DNA of 64,000 bases from Oscillospiraceae bacterium (GTDB taxonomy: Bacteria; Bacillota; Clostridia; Oscillospirales; CAG-272): NCBI GenBank assembly GCA_015063795.1, contig SVTL01000002.1, positions 62,001 through 126,000 of the forward strand, read 5' to 3'. Shown one piece after another: positions 16,581 through 25,531 of the stretch. A program made the position numbers and the translations under genes. Below the pieces are notes generated by a model. It made no database searches. It saw only the letters and a list, made by a program, of their open reading frames with translations, and was not told the origin of the DNA. The first letter of the stretch is position 1. Each line of letters begins with the position of its first letter.

Positions 16581-16632
16581 AAAAAAGAGTCTCACCCTCC
16601 GCAGCCAATCGGGACGGGAAAGACTCTTTTTT
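16581..16632 (-). terminator. Terminator of the MATE gene
   Basis: AAAAAAGAGTCT (16581-16592) and AGACTCTTTTTT (16621-16632) are perfect complements. It lies just past the MATE stop codon on the minus strand and could also act on the plus strand as a backup terminator. Confidence 0.75.
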
Positions 16633-16644
16633 TGGTTTTGAATA

Positions 16645-18027
16645 TTATTCCTCGGATGTGATGATCTTTTTTCGATTCAGCGGAACCTTGCGGTAATAGA
16701 GAGTTGTGATGGTGCTGCAAACGATCCAGCCGGCGGGATAGCCCATGGCAATGGGAAGAATGGTGTTGGAGATGTAGTTGGACATAACAAACATATATGC
16801 CTGACGGAAGAGGACGAAGGCGAACAGCATAATGTACATGGGAATCTTCGTGTTGCCCGCACCGCGGAGAGCGCTGGAATAGATCTGATTGAAACAGCAG
16901 ATTACGTAAAAGGGAGTGATGTGCCGCAGAAAGAGGACGCCGTAAGAAAGCATATTCGGGTCACGGTTGAAGATCTGCACCGCATAAGGGGCGAAGATCA
17001 GCAGAGGGATCATCAGAATAACGGTGATCAGAACCGTGATCTTCATGGCCACAGAAACGCCTTTTCGGGCACGCTCCTCCTGACCGATGCCGATGTTTTG
17101 CCCCACAAAGGTGGTGACCGCCAGCGAAAGCGACTGCATGGGCAGGAACATGATCATATCGATCTTGCTGTATGCCCCCCAGCCGGCCATACAGTCATCG
17201 CCGAAGGCGTAGACATAGGACTGGACAAAGACGTTGGAGAAGCTGATGATCATCATCTGCAGGGCTGAGGGAATGCCGATGCGGATGATTTTTGCCAGCA
17301 TATCCCAATGGATGCGAAGCTTGGACAGGGAGAGGCGGACGCAGGTGGTGGAGCGGAAGAGCACGATCAGCGTCATCAGGGCGGAAACAGCCTGCGAGAT
17401 GACCGTAGCCCAGGCTACACCCTCCACGCCCATGTCGAAGACCAGAACGAAGACAAGGTCGAGAATGATGTTGATCAGCGCCGAGGTCACGAGAAAGTAA
17501 AAGGGACGCTGGGAGTCGCCGATGGCGCGCAGGATGCCGGCGCCGGCGTTGTAGAGCATCAGACCGATCACGCCCGCAAAATAGATGGACAGGTAAGCGG
17601 TCGATTCGGGCACAACGTTTTCGGGCGTGTTCATGAAGCGGATCATCAGCGGCGTCATGCCGAGACCGACGAAGGTAAACAAAACGCCCAAAATCAGCGT
17701 CATCAGCAAAAAGGTGTGGACCGTTTCGCTGACCTTCTCATGCTTTTTGGCACCGTAGTATTGTGAGATCAAAACGCCTGCGCCGTTGGAAAGACCGAGG
17801 AAAAAGCCGATGAGCATGTTGATGATCGGGCCCACCGCACCGACGGCGGCGAAAGCTTCCTTGGAGACGTAATTGCCGACAACCCAGCTGTCAACGGTGT
17901 TGTAAAGCTGTTGGAAGAGGTTGCCGATCAAAAGGGGAAAGGCGAATTGGATCAGCTGAAGAGTGATGGGGCCTGCGGTCATATCCATGTCTTTCCGCGG
18001 CCGAAAAAGAGTGAGGATTTTTGACAT
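16645..18027 (-). CDS. MATE family efflux transporter
   Basis: A 460-residue membrane protein with about twelve hydrophobic segments in two related halves, the standard MATE length. The family-type start region PLLIGNLFQQLYNTVDSWVVG and GVLISQYYGAKK in the first bundle are clear, with the equivalent FVGQNIG region in the second. MATE proteins expel drugs or metabolites using H+ or Na+ gradients; the substrate here is unknown. The ATG at 18027 has only a weak ribosome site and an internal ATG 13 codons later is possible. It stands alone between a promoter and a terminator. Confidence 0.92.
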   Translation of the reverse strand: MSKILTLFRPRKDMDMTAGPITLQLIQFAFPLLIGNLFQQLYNTVDSWVVGNYVSKEAFAAVGAVGPIINMLIGFFLGLSNGAGVLISQYYGAKKHEKVSETVHTFLLMTLILGVLFTFVGLGMTPLMIRFMNTPENVVPESTAYLSIYFAGVIGLMLYNAGAGILRAIGDSQRPFYFLVTSALINIILDLVFVLVFDMGVEGVAWATVISQAVSALMTLIVLFRSTTCVRLSLSKLRIHWDMLAKIIRIGIPSALQMMIISFSNVFVQSYVYAFGDDCMAGWGAYSKIDMIMFLPMQSLSLAVTTFVGQNIGIGQEERARKGVSVAMKITVLITVILMIPLLIFAPYAVQIFNRDPNMLSYGVLFLRHITPFYVICCFNQIYSSALRGAGNTKIPMYIMLFAFVLFRQAYMFVMSNYISNTILPIAMGYPAGWIVCSTITTLYYRKVPLNRKKIITSEE

Positions 18028-18067
18028 TGTGAAGCACCGTGGTTAAAGGATGAAAGCGTGTGAATCT

Positions 18068-18096
18068 ATGGTACTCCATTTTGGACAACAAGTCAA
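18068..18096 (-). promoter_or_regulatory. Sigma-A type promoter for the MATE gene
   Basis: On the minus strand TTGACT (18091-18096) is followed after 17 bases by TACCAT (18068-18073), about 40 bases before the ATG. Confidence 0.55.
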
Positions 18097-18185
18097 CAGA
18101 AAAAAGGAAATTTTTTGCTTAGTATATAATATAAAGAACAATTCTTTTCGTAAGAATCGAATAAAAGTGAATGATATTTTAAAGA

Positions 18186-18241
18186 AATGATAATGATATT
18201 TTGCTATTATCATTGACAGAGTGAATGAAATGTGATATTAT
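18186..18241 (+). promoter_or_regulatory. Promoter of the polysaccharide cluster with overlapping inverted repeat
   Basis: A consensus TTGACA (18213-18218) and TATTAT (18236-18241) are separated by 17 bases. A perfect 9-bp inverted repeat, AATGATAAT (18186-18194) with ATTATCATT (18206-18214), ends at the -35 box. The core halves TGATAAT and ATTATCA are Fur-like, but 11 bases apart instead of 1. The rest of the 338-bp gap between the MATE gene and the aminotransferase holds the MATE promoter and an AT-rich leader; I see no other gene in it. Confidence 0.7.
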
Positions 18242-18365
18242 AAAATAGTATAAGTATATGTATGCCTTTTGTTCCCAGGCATTTTTCGTACACGGTTTTA
18301 ACGATAAAGTAACATCGACAGCAGACGGAAATGAGACAAAACGATTGCGGAAAGGACAGGTCATC

Positions 18366-19586
18366 ATGACGGAATCCAAGAAAAACATCCCGTTCAGTCC
18401 CCCGGATATCAGTGAGCTTGAGATCGCTGAAATTGCCGAGGTTCTCCGATCCGGATGGATCACCACAGGCCCGAGAACCAAACGGCTTGAAAAGAATCTT
18501 GCCGAATATGTGCAAAGTGCATCCTGCGTTTGCCTCAATTCCCAAACTGCTTGCGCGGAGATGGCTCTTCGCCTGATGGGAATTGGGGAGGGTGACGAGG
18601 TGATCACCTGCGCTTATACCTATACTGCCACGGCTTCTGTGATCGCGCATGTGGGGGCTAAGATCGTTTTGGTTGACACACAAAGCGACTGCCTGGAAAT
18701 GGATTACGATGCGATGGAATCGGCAATCAATGAGAGAACAAAAGCCATCATCCCGGTGGATCTGGCAGGCGTTCCGTGTGATTATGACCGCATTTTTGAG
18801 ATTGTTGAAAAGAAAAAGAGCTTGTTTGTACCCAAAAACGATATGCAGGAAGCCATGGGCAGGATCGCGGTCATGGCCGATACCGCGCATGCTCTCGGTG
18901 CCAAGCGGAAGGGAAGAATGGTCGGTTCGATTGCCGATTTCTCCAGCTTCAGCTTTCACGCGGTCAAGAATCTGACCACCGCCGAAGGGGGCGCGCTGAC
19001 CTGGCGTACCATCTCCGGCATTCCCGATTCGGATCTCTATCAGCGTTTGCAGTTGTTCAGCCTGCACGGACAGTCCAAGGATGCCCTTGCCAAAACCAGA
19101 CTGGGTGCTTGGGAGTATGACGTGGTGGGCACCTATTACAAGTGCAACATGACCGACGTGGCTGCCGCCATGGGGCTGAAGCAGCTGGAGCGATATGGCG
19201 GAATGCTCAAAAGAAGAAAAGAGATCATCGGACAGTATGATGCCGTTCTCCGTCCGCTGGGGATCAAGACTCTGGCGCATGACACCGACGATTGGGAATC
19301 CTCCGGTCATCTGTATCTGACCCGCGTGCCGGGGATTACCGCGGAGGAGCGGAACGAGATCATCGTCAAAATGGCGAAAGAGGGCATCGCCTGCAACGTT
19401 CACTACAAGCCTCTGCCCATGCATACCGCGTATCGGAATCTGGGCTTTGATATTGCCGATTTTCCCCGTGCTTATGCACAGTTTGTCAATGAGATCACCC
19501 TGCCGCTGCATACCCGCCTGACCGATGAGGATGTGGCGTATGTGGCAAATACGTATGCAAGAATCGTAAAGGAGTACGTAAGATGA
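18366..19586 (+). CDS. DegT/DnrJ/EryC1/StrS aminotransferase
   Basis: A PLP-dependent sugar aminotransferase of 406 residues. The PLP-binding Lys lies in FSFHAVKNLTTAEGG, with ADTAHALG before it (PLP-contacting Asp) and GSGWITTG-type N-terminal signature RSGWITTGPRT. Members transfer an amino group from glutamate to a keto sugar nucleotide; here the acceptor would be a 4-keto sugar used in surface glycans. ATG 18366 follows AAAGGA; open frame further upstream covers the promoter leader. It overlaps the sugar transferase gene by 4 bases. Confidence 0.9.
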   Translation: MTESKKNIPFSPPDISELEIAEIAEVLRSGWITTGPRTKRLEKNLAEYVQSASCVCLNSQTACAEMALRLMGIGEGDEVITCAYTYTATASVIAHVGAKIVLVDTQSDCLEMDYDAMESAINERTKAIIPVDLAGVPCDYDRIFEIVEKKKSLFVPKNDMQEAMGRIAVMADTAHALGAKRKGRMVGSIADFSSFSFHAVKNLTTAEGGALTWRTISGIPDSDLYQRLQLFSLHGQSKDALAKTRLGAWEYDVVGTYYKCNMTDVAAAMGLKQLERYGGMLKRRKEIIGQYDAVLRPLGIKTLAHDTDDWESSGHLYLTRVPGITAEERNEIIVKMAKEGIACNVHYKPLPMHTAYRNLGFDIADFPRAYAQFVNEITLPLHTRLTDEDVAYVANTYARIVKEYVR

Positions 19587-20254
19587 TCTACCGATTTTTC
19601 AAACGGCTGTTTGATATCCTCCTTTCGCTGATTGCTCTGCCCTTTGTTCTTTTGGTTTTGTTGATCTTCGCACCGATCATTTATCTGACCGATAAGGGAC
19701 CTGTGTTCTACAATGCAGAGCGTTTGGGATACAAGGGAAGGGTGTTCAAGATGTATAAGCTGCGTTCGATGTATGTCAATTCACCCAATTTGAAAAACGC
19801 AGACGGCTCTACATACAACGGTGAAAACGATCCCCGCGTGACGAAGGTGGGGCGCTTTATGCGCAAGACCAGCATCGACGAATTTCCTCAGTTTTTGAAT
19901 GTGCTGAAGGGTGATATGAGCTTCATCGGCCCCCGTGCACATTTGACCACCAACTATAAGGGATATGACCTGCTCGATGAGCCTCATAAAAGACGTCTGG
20001 ACGTGCGCCCGGGCATCACGGGATACAGTCAGGCGTATTTTCGCAATTCCGCAACCTCTGCGCAAAAAATGGAGCATGATGTCTACTATGCGGAAAACAT
20101 CTCCCTTTGGCTGGACATCAAGATTCTTTTCCAAACGGTGGTTTCTGTTCTCGGCCGCAAGAACATTTATGTAACCGAGGCATCCACCAAGGGGGAGGCC
20201 CCCGTTGAAGTGCCGGCCAAAGAAAAAGAACCCGCAGAGGCTGGAAAGAAATGA
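19583..20254 (+). CDS. Initiating phosphoglycosyl transferase (PglC/WbaP-type)
   Basis: A 223-residue bacterial sugar transferase with one N-terminal hydrophobic re-entrant segment (residues 8-36) and a cytosolic domain bearing KMYKLRSM, the catalytic pair region TSIDEFPQF, and FIGPRAH. Such monotopic enzymes transfer a sugar phosphate from a UDP-sugar to undecaprenyl phosphate and so start repeat-unit assembly. The C terminus has a charged Glu/Lys/Pro/Ala tail not needed in relatives. It overlaps both neighbours by 4 bases (ATGA), so the three proteins are translationally linked. Confidence 0.92.
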   Translation: MIYRFFKRLFDILLSLIALPFVLLVLLIFAPIIYLTDKGPVFYNAERLGYKGRVFKMYKLRSMYVNSPNLKNADGSTYNGENDPRVTKVGRFMRKTSIDEFPQFLNVLKGDMSFIGPRAHLTTNYKGYDLLDEPHKRRLDVRPGITGYSQAYFRNSATSAQKMEHDVYYAENISLWLDIKILFQTVVSVLGRKNIYVTEASTKGEAPVEVPAKEKEPAEAGKK

Positions 20255-21441
20255 AAAAACTGTTGATCATCGGCGCCTCCATCCTGCAGCTTCCCGCCAT
20301 CCAAAAGGCGAAGGACATGGGTTTTTATGTTGGCGTGGTTGACTATAATCCCAATGCGGTGGGCGTACCGCTTGCGGATTCATTTTTTTGCGTAAGCACC
20401 ATTGATGTGGAAGGTGTGGTCAAGGTCGCCGAGGCGTTTCGCCCCGATGGGATCATGACACTTGCCACCGATATGCCCATGCGCTCCATTGCGGCGGCGT
20501 GTGAAAAGCTGGGGCTCCCCGGCATTTCTCGTGAAACGGCAGTGAAGTCTACCGACAAGGGTGAGATGATCAAGGCATTTGAGAAAAACGGCGTGGAGCA
20601 CCCTTGGTATTATCTTTTGTCATCGCCCGAGGAACTGGACCGGGTTGCGGACAAGATCACCTATCCTTGTATCAGCAAGCCCACCGACAATGCGGGAAGC
20701 CGCGGCGTGATGCTGATCCAAAGTGGTCAGCAGCTTCGCGATGCGGTGCTGTACAGCTCACAAAACGGACGGAGCGGAAGCGTCATCGTCGAGGAGTATA
20801 TGAGAGGGCAGGAGGTCAGCGTGGAAATGATGATCACAGACGGTCAGCCCCACGTGCTTCAGGTGACCGATAAGCTGACCACGGGTGCACCGCATTTTGT
20901 GGAGATGGGACATCACCAGCCCAGCATGCTTTCTCCCTCCGATCTGGACAAGATCCGCGATCTGGCCTGTCGCGCGGTAAAAGCGGTGGGGATCGAAAAC
21001 GGTCCGGCCCATGTGGAGATCATGCTCACCGAAAACGGTCCGAAAATGGTGGAGCTTGGCGCACGGATGGGTGGCGATTGTATCACAACGCATCTGGTCC
21101 CGCTTTCGACCGGCATTGATATGATCGAAGCTACGATCCGAATTGCCTGTGGTGAGAAGCCCGATCTTGAGCCGAAATGGAAAAAGGGAAGCGCGATTCG
21201 CTTCCTTGATGCACCCTGCGGTGTTATTACAGCAATTGAAGGCGCAGACCAAGCTGAAACGATTGAGGGCGTGCGCGAAATATGCTTTACCAAGCAAATC
21301 GGAGACACGGTCAGTGAGATCGGAAGCAGTACGGACAGAGCCGGTTTTGTGATCGCGCAAGCGGATACAGCGAAAGAGGCGGTGGCGGTGTGCGATTCGG
21401 CTATGGAGAGAATAACGCTTTCTGTTCAAGAATCGTGTTGA
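20251..21441 (+). CDS. ATP-grasp carboxylate-amine ligase 1
   Basis: A 396-residue ATP-grasp enzyme. The N-terminal pre-ATP domain begins LLIIGASILQLPAI. The ATP-grasp core includes the PTDNAGSRGV loop, VEEYMRGQEVSVE, and metal-binding residues in HVEIMLTENGPKMVELGARMGG. The family joins a carboxylate to an amine or thiol by an acyl phosphate. Placed directly after a sugar aminotransferase and an initiating transferase, it may acylate an amino sugar with an amino acid or other acid. This is inference; the substrate cannot be read. Confidence 0.85.
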   Translation: MKKLLIIGASILQLPAIQKAKDMGFYVGVVDYNPNAVGVPLADSFFCVSTIDVEGVVKVAEAFRPDGIMTLATDMPMRSIAAACEKLGLPGISRETAVKSTDKGEMIKAFEKNGVEHPWYYLLSSPEELDRVADKITYPCISKPTDNAGSRGVMLIQSGQQLRDAVLYSSQNGRSGSVIVEEYMRGQEVSVEMMITDGQPHVLQVTDKLTTGAPHFVEMGHHQPSMLSPSDLDKIRDLACRAVKAVGIENGPAHVEIMLTENGPKMVELGARMGGDCITTHLVPLSTGIDMIEATIRIACGEKPDLEPKWKKGSAIRFLDAPCGVITAIEGADQAETIEGVREICFTKQIGDTVSEIGSSTDRAGFVIAQADTAKEAVAVCDSAMERITLSVQESC

Positions 21442-21483
21442 TATCGTAACTATCGTAATAATTCTGATAATGGAGATTTCAAA

Positions 21484-22791
21484 ATGAATTTAAACAATAA
21501 AACCCTTCTTCTTATGGGCGGCGGTGCCTATGCTGCCGGTATAAAGAAATACAAAGACGAAAAAGGATTTCGTGTTGTTGCGCTTGGAAGAGATGCAGGT
21601 ACACCCATCGCAAAGATTGCCGATGCTTTTTATCAGATCGATACGCAAAATGTTGATGCCGTTTGTGACGTTGTGAAAAAAGAAGGGGTTGACGGAATCT
21701 TTGTTGGTTCATCCGAAGTCAATATTGATCCCGCTATTACAGTCAGCGAAAGAACAGGATGCCATTTCTATGCCAATCGGGAGCAGTGGGATATTATTTC
21801 CGACAAGGCGGAGTTTAAAAAGCTTGCCAGAAAATACGGAGTTCCCGTCCCCTGCGATTATCACGTAACTGCCGAGTTTTTGCGCGAGGATTTGGATAAG
21901 ATTGTTTACCCTGTAATCGTGAAACCGGTCGATTCCAGCGGAGCTCGCGGAATGAACGTCAGCTATAACGAGGAAGAACTGAAAAAGCACTATTCAGAGG
22001 CACTTGAATGGTCAAAGAGTAAAAAAATTGTGGTGGAAGAGCTTATTACAGGCGGCAAAGAGGTGTTCTTTCATTATACCATTCAGGATGGGAATTATTC
22101 TCTTTCCATGGGCTTTACGAAATTTAAGGTAATCAGCAAGGAACGAGATTACGTCAGCCTTCCTATTTTTCATATGTATCCTTCATCCCATATCGATAAG
22201 TACATAGAAAGAGTCGATGAAGCGGCTAAAAAAATGTTCAAATCCATCGGGCTTCGGAACGGAATTATTATGCTTCAGGGATTTGATATTGACGGAGAGT
22301 TCAAGTTCTTTGAATCGGGTTATCGTATGGGCGGAGAACAGATGTATATCTTCACCGATCATCAAAACGGCGTTAATTCTCTTGAATGTATGATCAACTA
22401 TGCCTTGACGGGAAGCATGGCCGATTTTAAAATTGCCGACAAGGATAACGCAAGATTCAAATGGCCTTGCTGCAACTACTATGTGCCACTGAAAGCCGGA
22501 ATCATAACCCGTGTGGAAGGCTTGGAAGAAGTTGAAGCGATGGAGAACGTACTTAATAATACCAGAATGTTCAACATTGGTGATGAGATTTTGGATACCA
22601 ATGCTTTGGAACGCGTATGCATGCGATTGCACGTATATGGAAAAACAGCGGAAGAGCTTGCTCATGCTTTGGTCAAAATAAGTGCAACATTGCGTATTTA
22701 CGATCAAAATGATAATGAGATGCAGATAGAGCATCTTGAATATGACAGATGTTTGAAAGCAATAAAAGAAGGTTGTTTGTTGCACGAATGA
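21484..22791 (+). CDS. ATP-grasp carboxylate-amine ligase 2
   Basis: A second ATP-grasp protein of 435 residues, clearly different from its neighbour. It starts with a GGGAYAAGI nucleotide-type loop, has VKPVDSSGARGMN as the ATP loop, VVEELITGGKEVFFH, and the metal-site region LQGFDIDGEFKFFESGYRMGG. Base composition is more AT-rich than the first ligase, which suggests separate acquisition. GGAG lies upstream of ATG 21484. Two ligases in a row suggest two successive acylations or an amide-linked side chain; this is inference. Confidence 0.82.
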   Translation: MNLNNKTLLLMGGGAYAAGIKKYKDEKGFRVVALGRDAGTPIAKIADAFYQIDTQNVDAVCDVVKKEGVDGIFVGSSEVNIDPAITVSERTGCHFYANREQWDIISDKAEFKKLARKYGVPVPCDYHVTAEFLREDLDKIVYPVIVKPVDSSGARGMNVSYNEEELKKHYSEALEWSKSKKIVVEELITGGKEVFFHYTIQDGNYSLSMGFTKFKVISKERDYVSLPIFHMYPSSHIDKYIERVDEAAKKMFKSIGLRNGIIMLQGFDIDGEFKFFESGYRMGGEQMYIFTDHQNGVNSLECMINYALTGSMADFKIADKDNARFKWPCCNYYVPLKAGIITRVEGLEEVEAMENVLNNTRMFNIGDEILDTNALERVCMRLHVYGKTAEELAHALVKISATLRIYDQNDNEMQIEHLEYDRCLKAIKEGCLLHE

Positions 22792-22860
22792 TCCTTTTGA
22801 TTGGTTTTAATCTGCCAATCAGTCTGTAATATCAAGTGAGGCATCGAAAAGAGAATTGAC

Positions 22861-24123
22861 ATGAAAATCTTAAAATTGTCTTCTTACTATTTTCCCGAAA
22901 AAATATCCAGTTCACATCTGTCTCAGGATTTGGAAGATGCATATATAAATGCGGGATTTACAATTGAAAACTACTGTCCTACTCCGACCCGAAACATCAC
23001 AAAAGAGGTTAGAGAACAATACAAAAAGATCAAATATGAGGTGTTGAAGGACGGGAAGATAATCGTTCACCGCTTTTCGATGTTTCGAGAGGGAAAGAAT
23101 CCGATTCTCCGGGCAATTCGTTATATTTTTGTGAATCTGATGCAATACCGTGAAGGAAGCCGTGCTGAGGATATATCGGTTATCATGGCCGGCAGTACGC
23201 CCCCAACACAGGGTGTACTTTGTGCCAACGTTGCAAAAAAATTATCGAAACGCTATGGAAGAAAAGTTCCGTTTGTATATAACCTTCAAGACGTTTTCCC
23301 CGATTCACTCGTAACGACGGGACTTGCCAAAAAAGACTCGCTTCTTTGGAAAATTGGCAGAAAAATTGAGAACTATACCTATCAAAATGCCGACAAGATT
23401 ATTGTAATCAGCGAGAGCATGAAGCGGAATATTATGGAAAAAGGTGTTCCGGAGAATAAGATTGTTGTAGTCTCAAATTGGATTGATACCGAGGCCACCA
23501 AGCCTGTTCCAAAAGAAGACAATCGGCTTTTCGAGGAATTTGGAATTTCCCGAGATAAGTTCAAGGTTGTTTATGCCGGCAATTTCGGAAAAGCACAAGG
23601 AGCTGCTGTTGTTCTTGAAGCCGCAGAAAAGCTGAAGGACAACACGGATATTCAGTTTGTTGTTTTTGGTGGCGGCGCTGAGTTTGCCAAGGCTAAGGAG
23701 AGAGCTGCGCGGCTGGACAACGTGATCGCTCACTCTCTTTTGTCTCAGGAAAGAGTGCCCGAGGTTTACAGCGTCGGCGATGTGGCTGTGATCACCTGCA
23801 AAAAAGGGGTCGGCAACAGCGGCATGCCCAGCAAGACCTGGAGCATCATGGCTTGCAATACCCCGATCATCGCCGCATTTGATACCGACAGCGAGCTTGC
23901 GAATGTGATTGAACAAGCAAACGCGGGCATAACCATAGCTCCGGAGAATGTCGAAGCATTGGTCGAGGCGATCCTCGAAATGAAAGACGGCAACAGAAGC
24001 CGTTTTGTCGGCGGCAGAGACTATACCGTTCAGAACGCATCGAAGGAAATCTGCACGGCAAAGTATGTTGAGACGGTAATGGCTGCGATGGGAAAAGAAG
24101 AAGATACAGCGGCCGAATCATGA
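22861..24123 (+). CDS. Glycosyltransferase family 4 (WbuB-like)
   Basis: A 420-residue retaining GT-B glycosyltransferase. The donor-binding domain has VVYAGNFGKAQGAAVV, then the characteristic MPSKTWSIMACNTPIIA with a Glu-containing stretch soon after, as in GT4 enzymes of the WbuB/FucNAc-transferase type. The N-terminal SSYYFPE region is typical of these proteins. Its likely job is adding the second sugar to the lipid-linked repeat unit. WbuB relatives use L-FucNAc, which agrees with capE and capF downstream; the donor is inferred. Confidence 0.88.
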   Translation: MKILKLSSYYFPEKISSSHLSQDLEDAYINAGFTIENYCPTPTRNITKEVREQYKKIKYEVLKDGKIIVHRFSMFREGKNPILRAIRYIFVNLMQYREGSRAEDISVIMAGSTPPTQGVLCANVAKKLSKRYGRKVPFVYNLQDVFPDSLVTTGLAKKDSLLWKIGRKIENYTYQNADKIIVISESMKRNIMEKGVPENKIVVVSNWIDTEATKPVPKEDNRLFEEFGISRDKFKVVYAGNFGKAQGAAVVLEAAEKLKDNTDIQFVVFGGGAEFAKAKERAARLDNVIAHSLLSQERVPEVYSVGDVAVITCKKGVGNSGMPSKTWSIMACNTPIIAAFDTDSELANVIEQANAGITIAPENVEALVEAILEMKDGNRSRFVGGRDYTVQNASKEICTAKYVETVMAAMGKEEDTAAES

Positions 24124-24154
24124 ACATAGCATTGAGCCGAAGAAGGAGATTACC

Positions 24155-25384
24155 ATGACAAGAGCAACAAATCTAACGGTCAAAAACGGAACACTGAAAT
24201 TGTTGGATATTGTGTTCCTTGTCTTTTGTCTGTGTCCCTTTATCCTTCCCAACCCTGTTGTGACAACGAACATTCAGCCGTATGCAGCGCTTTTCGGCAC
24301 GCTTCTCATCGGATGGGAAATTCTGACGCAAAGCGACCGACCGCTGAAAGGCAAAATGTATTTCTTTATCGCGGCATGGGGAACGCTTCTGGTTTCTCTG
24401 CTGGTGCTGCTTCTTGGTTCGGAGATCACCGTTTCGTCCTTCCGTGCGGTCTTTAATTATTACTCGGTGGCGATCGTGCCCTTTGCGTTCTATCTGATCT
24501 TAAATCGGATCGGCACGCTGCCGGAAACCTTTGTGAAAATTCTGATCGCAGTATGGTTTGCAGTATCCGCGGTTCAGTTTTTTATCGATCGCCGCTTTCT
24601 GACCGAGATCATCGGCGGTGTCAACAACTCCATGTCCTACCGCGGCGTTGTGGGACTGGCCTCTGAGCCGTCGTTCCTCGGCATCGCCTGCTTCTATTTT
24701 CTTCATATGGTGATCCGTTTTAAGAAGCACCAGATGCTCTTTTTCACCATGACGCTGATCATGGGGGTTGTCTTTGCCCAGAGCATGATGGGCATCCTGT
24801 TTATCGCCGTTTTTCTTCTGGTGTATTTGATGGATTCCACAAATACCAAAAAGGGCGTTCTGATCTGGTGCGTTGTGATCTTGGCGGTCATCGCCTTTGT
24901 CATTTTGTTTAACACCGTTCTTGAAAAAACAAGACTGCACCATCTGATCACGCTGCTTATGCAAGAGGGAGTAGATGGACTTTTGAACGACGTCAGCGCG
25001 GGAAACCGTTACGACTCACTTGCAAATGCCATTGCCGATTCCCTGGACAACAACCTGATGCCGCTTGGATATGAAAAACGCATCGGAAGCGGTTACGGCG
25101 GTTTTTTGTGCGAGCTTGGCTTCTTCGCGCTGCCGATCCTGTGCTGTATCTCACTGGCGTTGTCCAAGACCTTCGAAAAAACATTCAGTCAGATCGTCTA
25201 CTTTGTTTTGGTCACGATCCTGCTGTTCAACAACACGCAGATCGGAAATCCTCTGCTGCTTTCGGTCATTGCGATCAATCTGTATCATGCCTCTCGCTTG
25301 AGCGTGCAATCCGTTGATGCGCACGCGTCGTCCGATCTCTCTATGACTGCAGAGCAAACAAAGCGGAAGATGAAAAAAGTTTGA
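24155..25384 (+). CDS. O-antigen/polysaccharide polymerase (Wzy-like)
   Basis: A 409-residue polytopic membrane protein with about ten to twelve hydrophobic segments and a larger outward loop around residues 255-320 containing DVSAGNRYDSLANA. Wzy polymerases share topology rather than sequence, and this profile next to a flippase and glycosyltransferases is what identifies it. It would join undecaprenyl-linked repeat units outside the membrane. Assignment rests on topology and context. Confidence 0.72.
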   Translation: MTRATNLTVKNGTLKLLDIVFLVFCLCPFILPNPVVTTNIQPYAALFGTLLIGWEILTQSDRPLKGKMYFFIAAWGTLLVSLLVLLLGSEITVSSFRAVFNYYSVAIVPFAFYLILNRIGTLPETFVKILIAVWFAVSAVQFFIDRRFLTEIIGGVNNSMSYRGVVGLASEPSFLGIACFYFLHMVIRFKKHQMLFFTMTLIMGVVFAQSMMGILFIAVFLLVYLMDSTNTKKGVLIWCVVILAVIAFVILFNTVLEKTRLHHLITLLMQEGVDGLLNDVSAGNRYDSLANAIADSLDNNLMPLGYEKRIGSGYGGFLCELGFFALPILCCISLALSKTFEKTFSQIVYFVLVTILLFNNTQIGNPLLLSVIAINLYHASRLSVQSVDAHASSDLSMTAEQTKRKMKKV

Positions 25385-25392
25385 TGAGAAGG

Positions 25393-25421
25393 ATGACAAA
25401 TTCGCAGAAGTGTGATATAAT
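25393..25421 (+). promoter_or_regulatory. Internal promoter before the flippase gene
   Basis: ATGACA (25393-25398), a 17-base spacer ending in the extended TG motif (25413-25414), and a perfect TATAAT (25416-25421). It lies in the 147-base gap after the polymerase gene and may give separate transcription of the flippase, capE and capF part. Confidence 0.6.
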
Positions 25422-25531
25422 AATAGAACACTCTTCTGTATTGGCTGACGGTTTTCCGATTGAAGCGAAGCAAACTGTGAGCGGCGAATTGACCACTCGG
25501 TCCGATCAAGATGAAAGGGAGCGTTTTGGAC

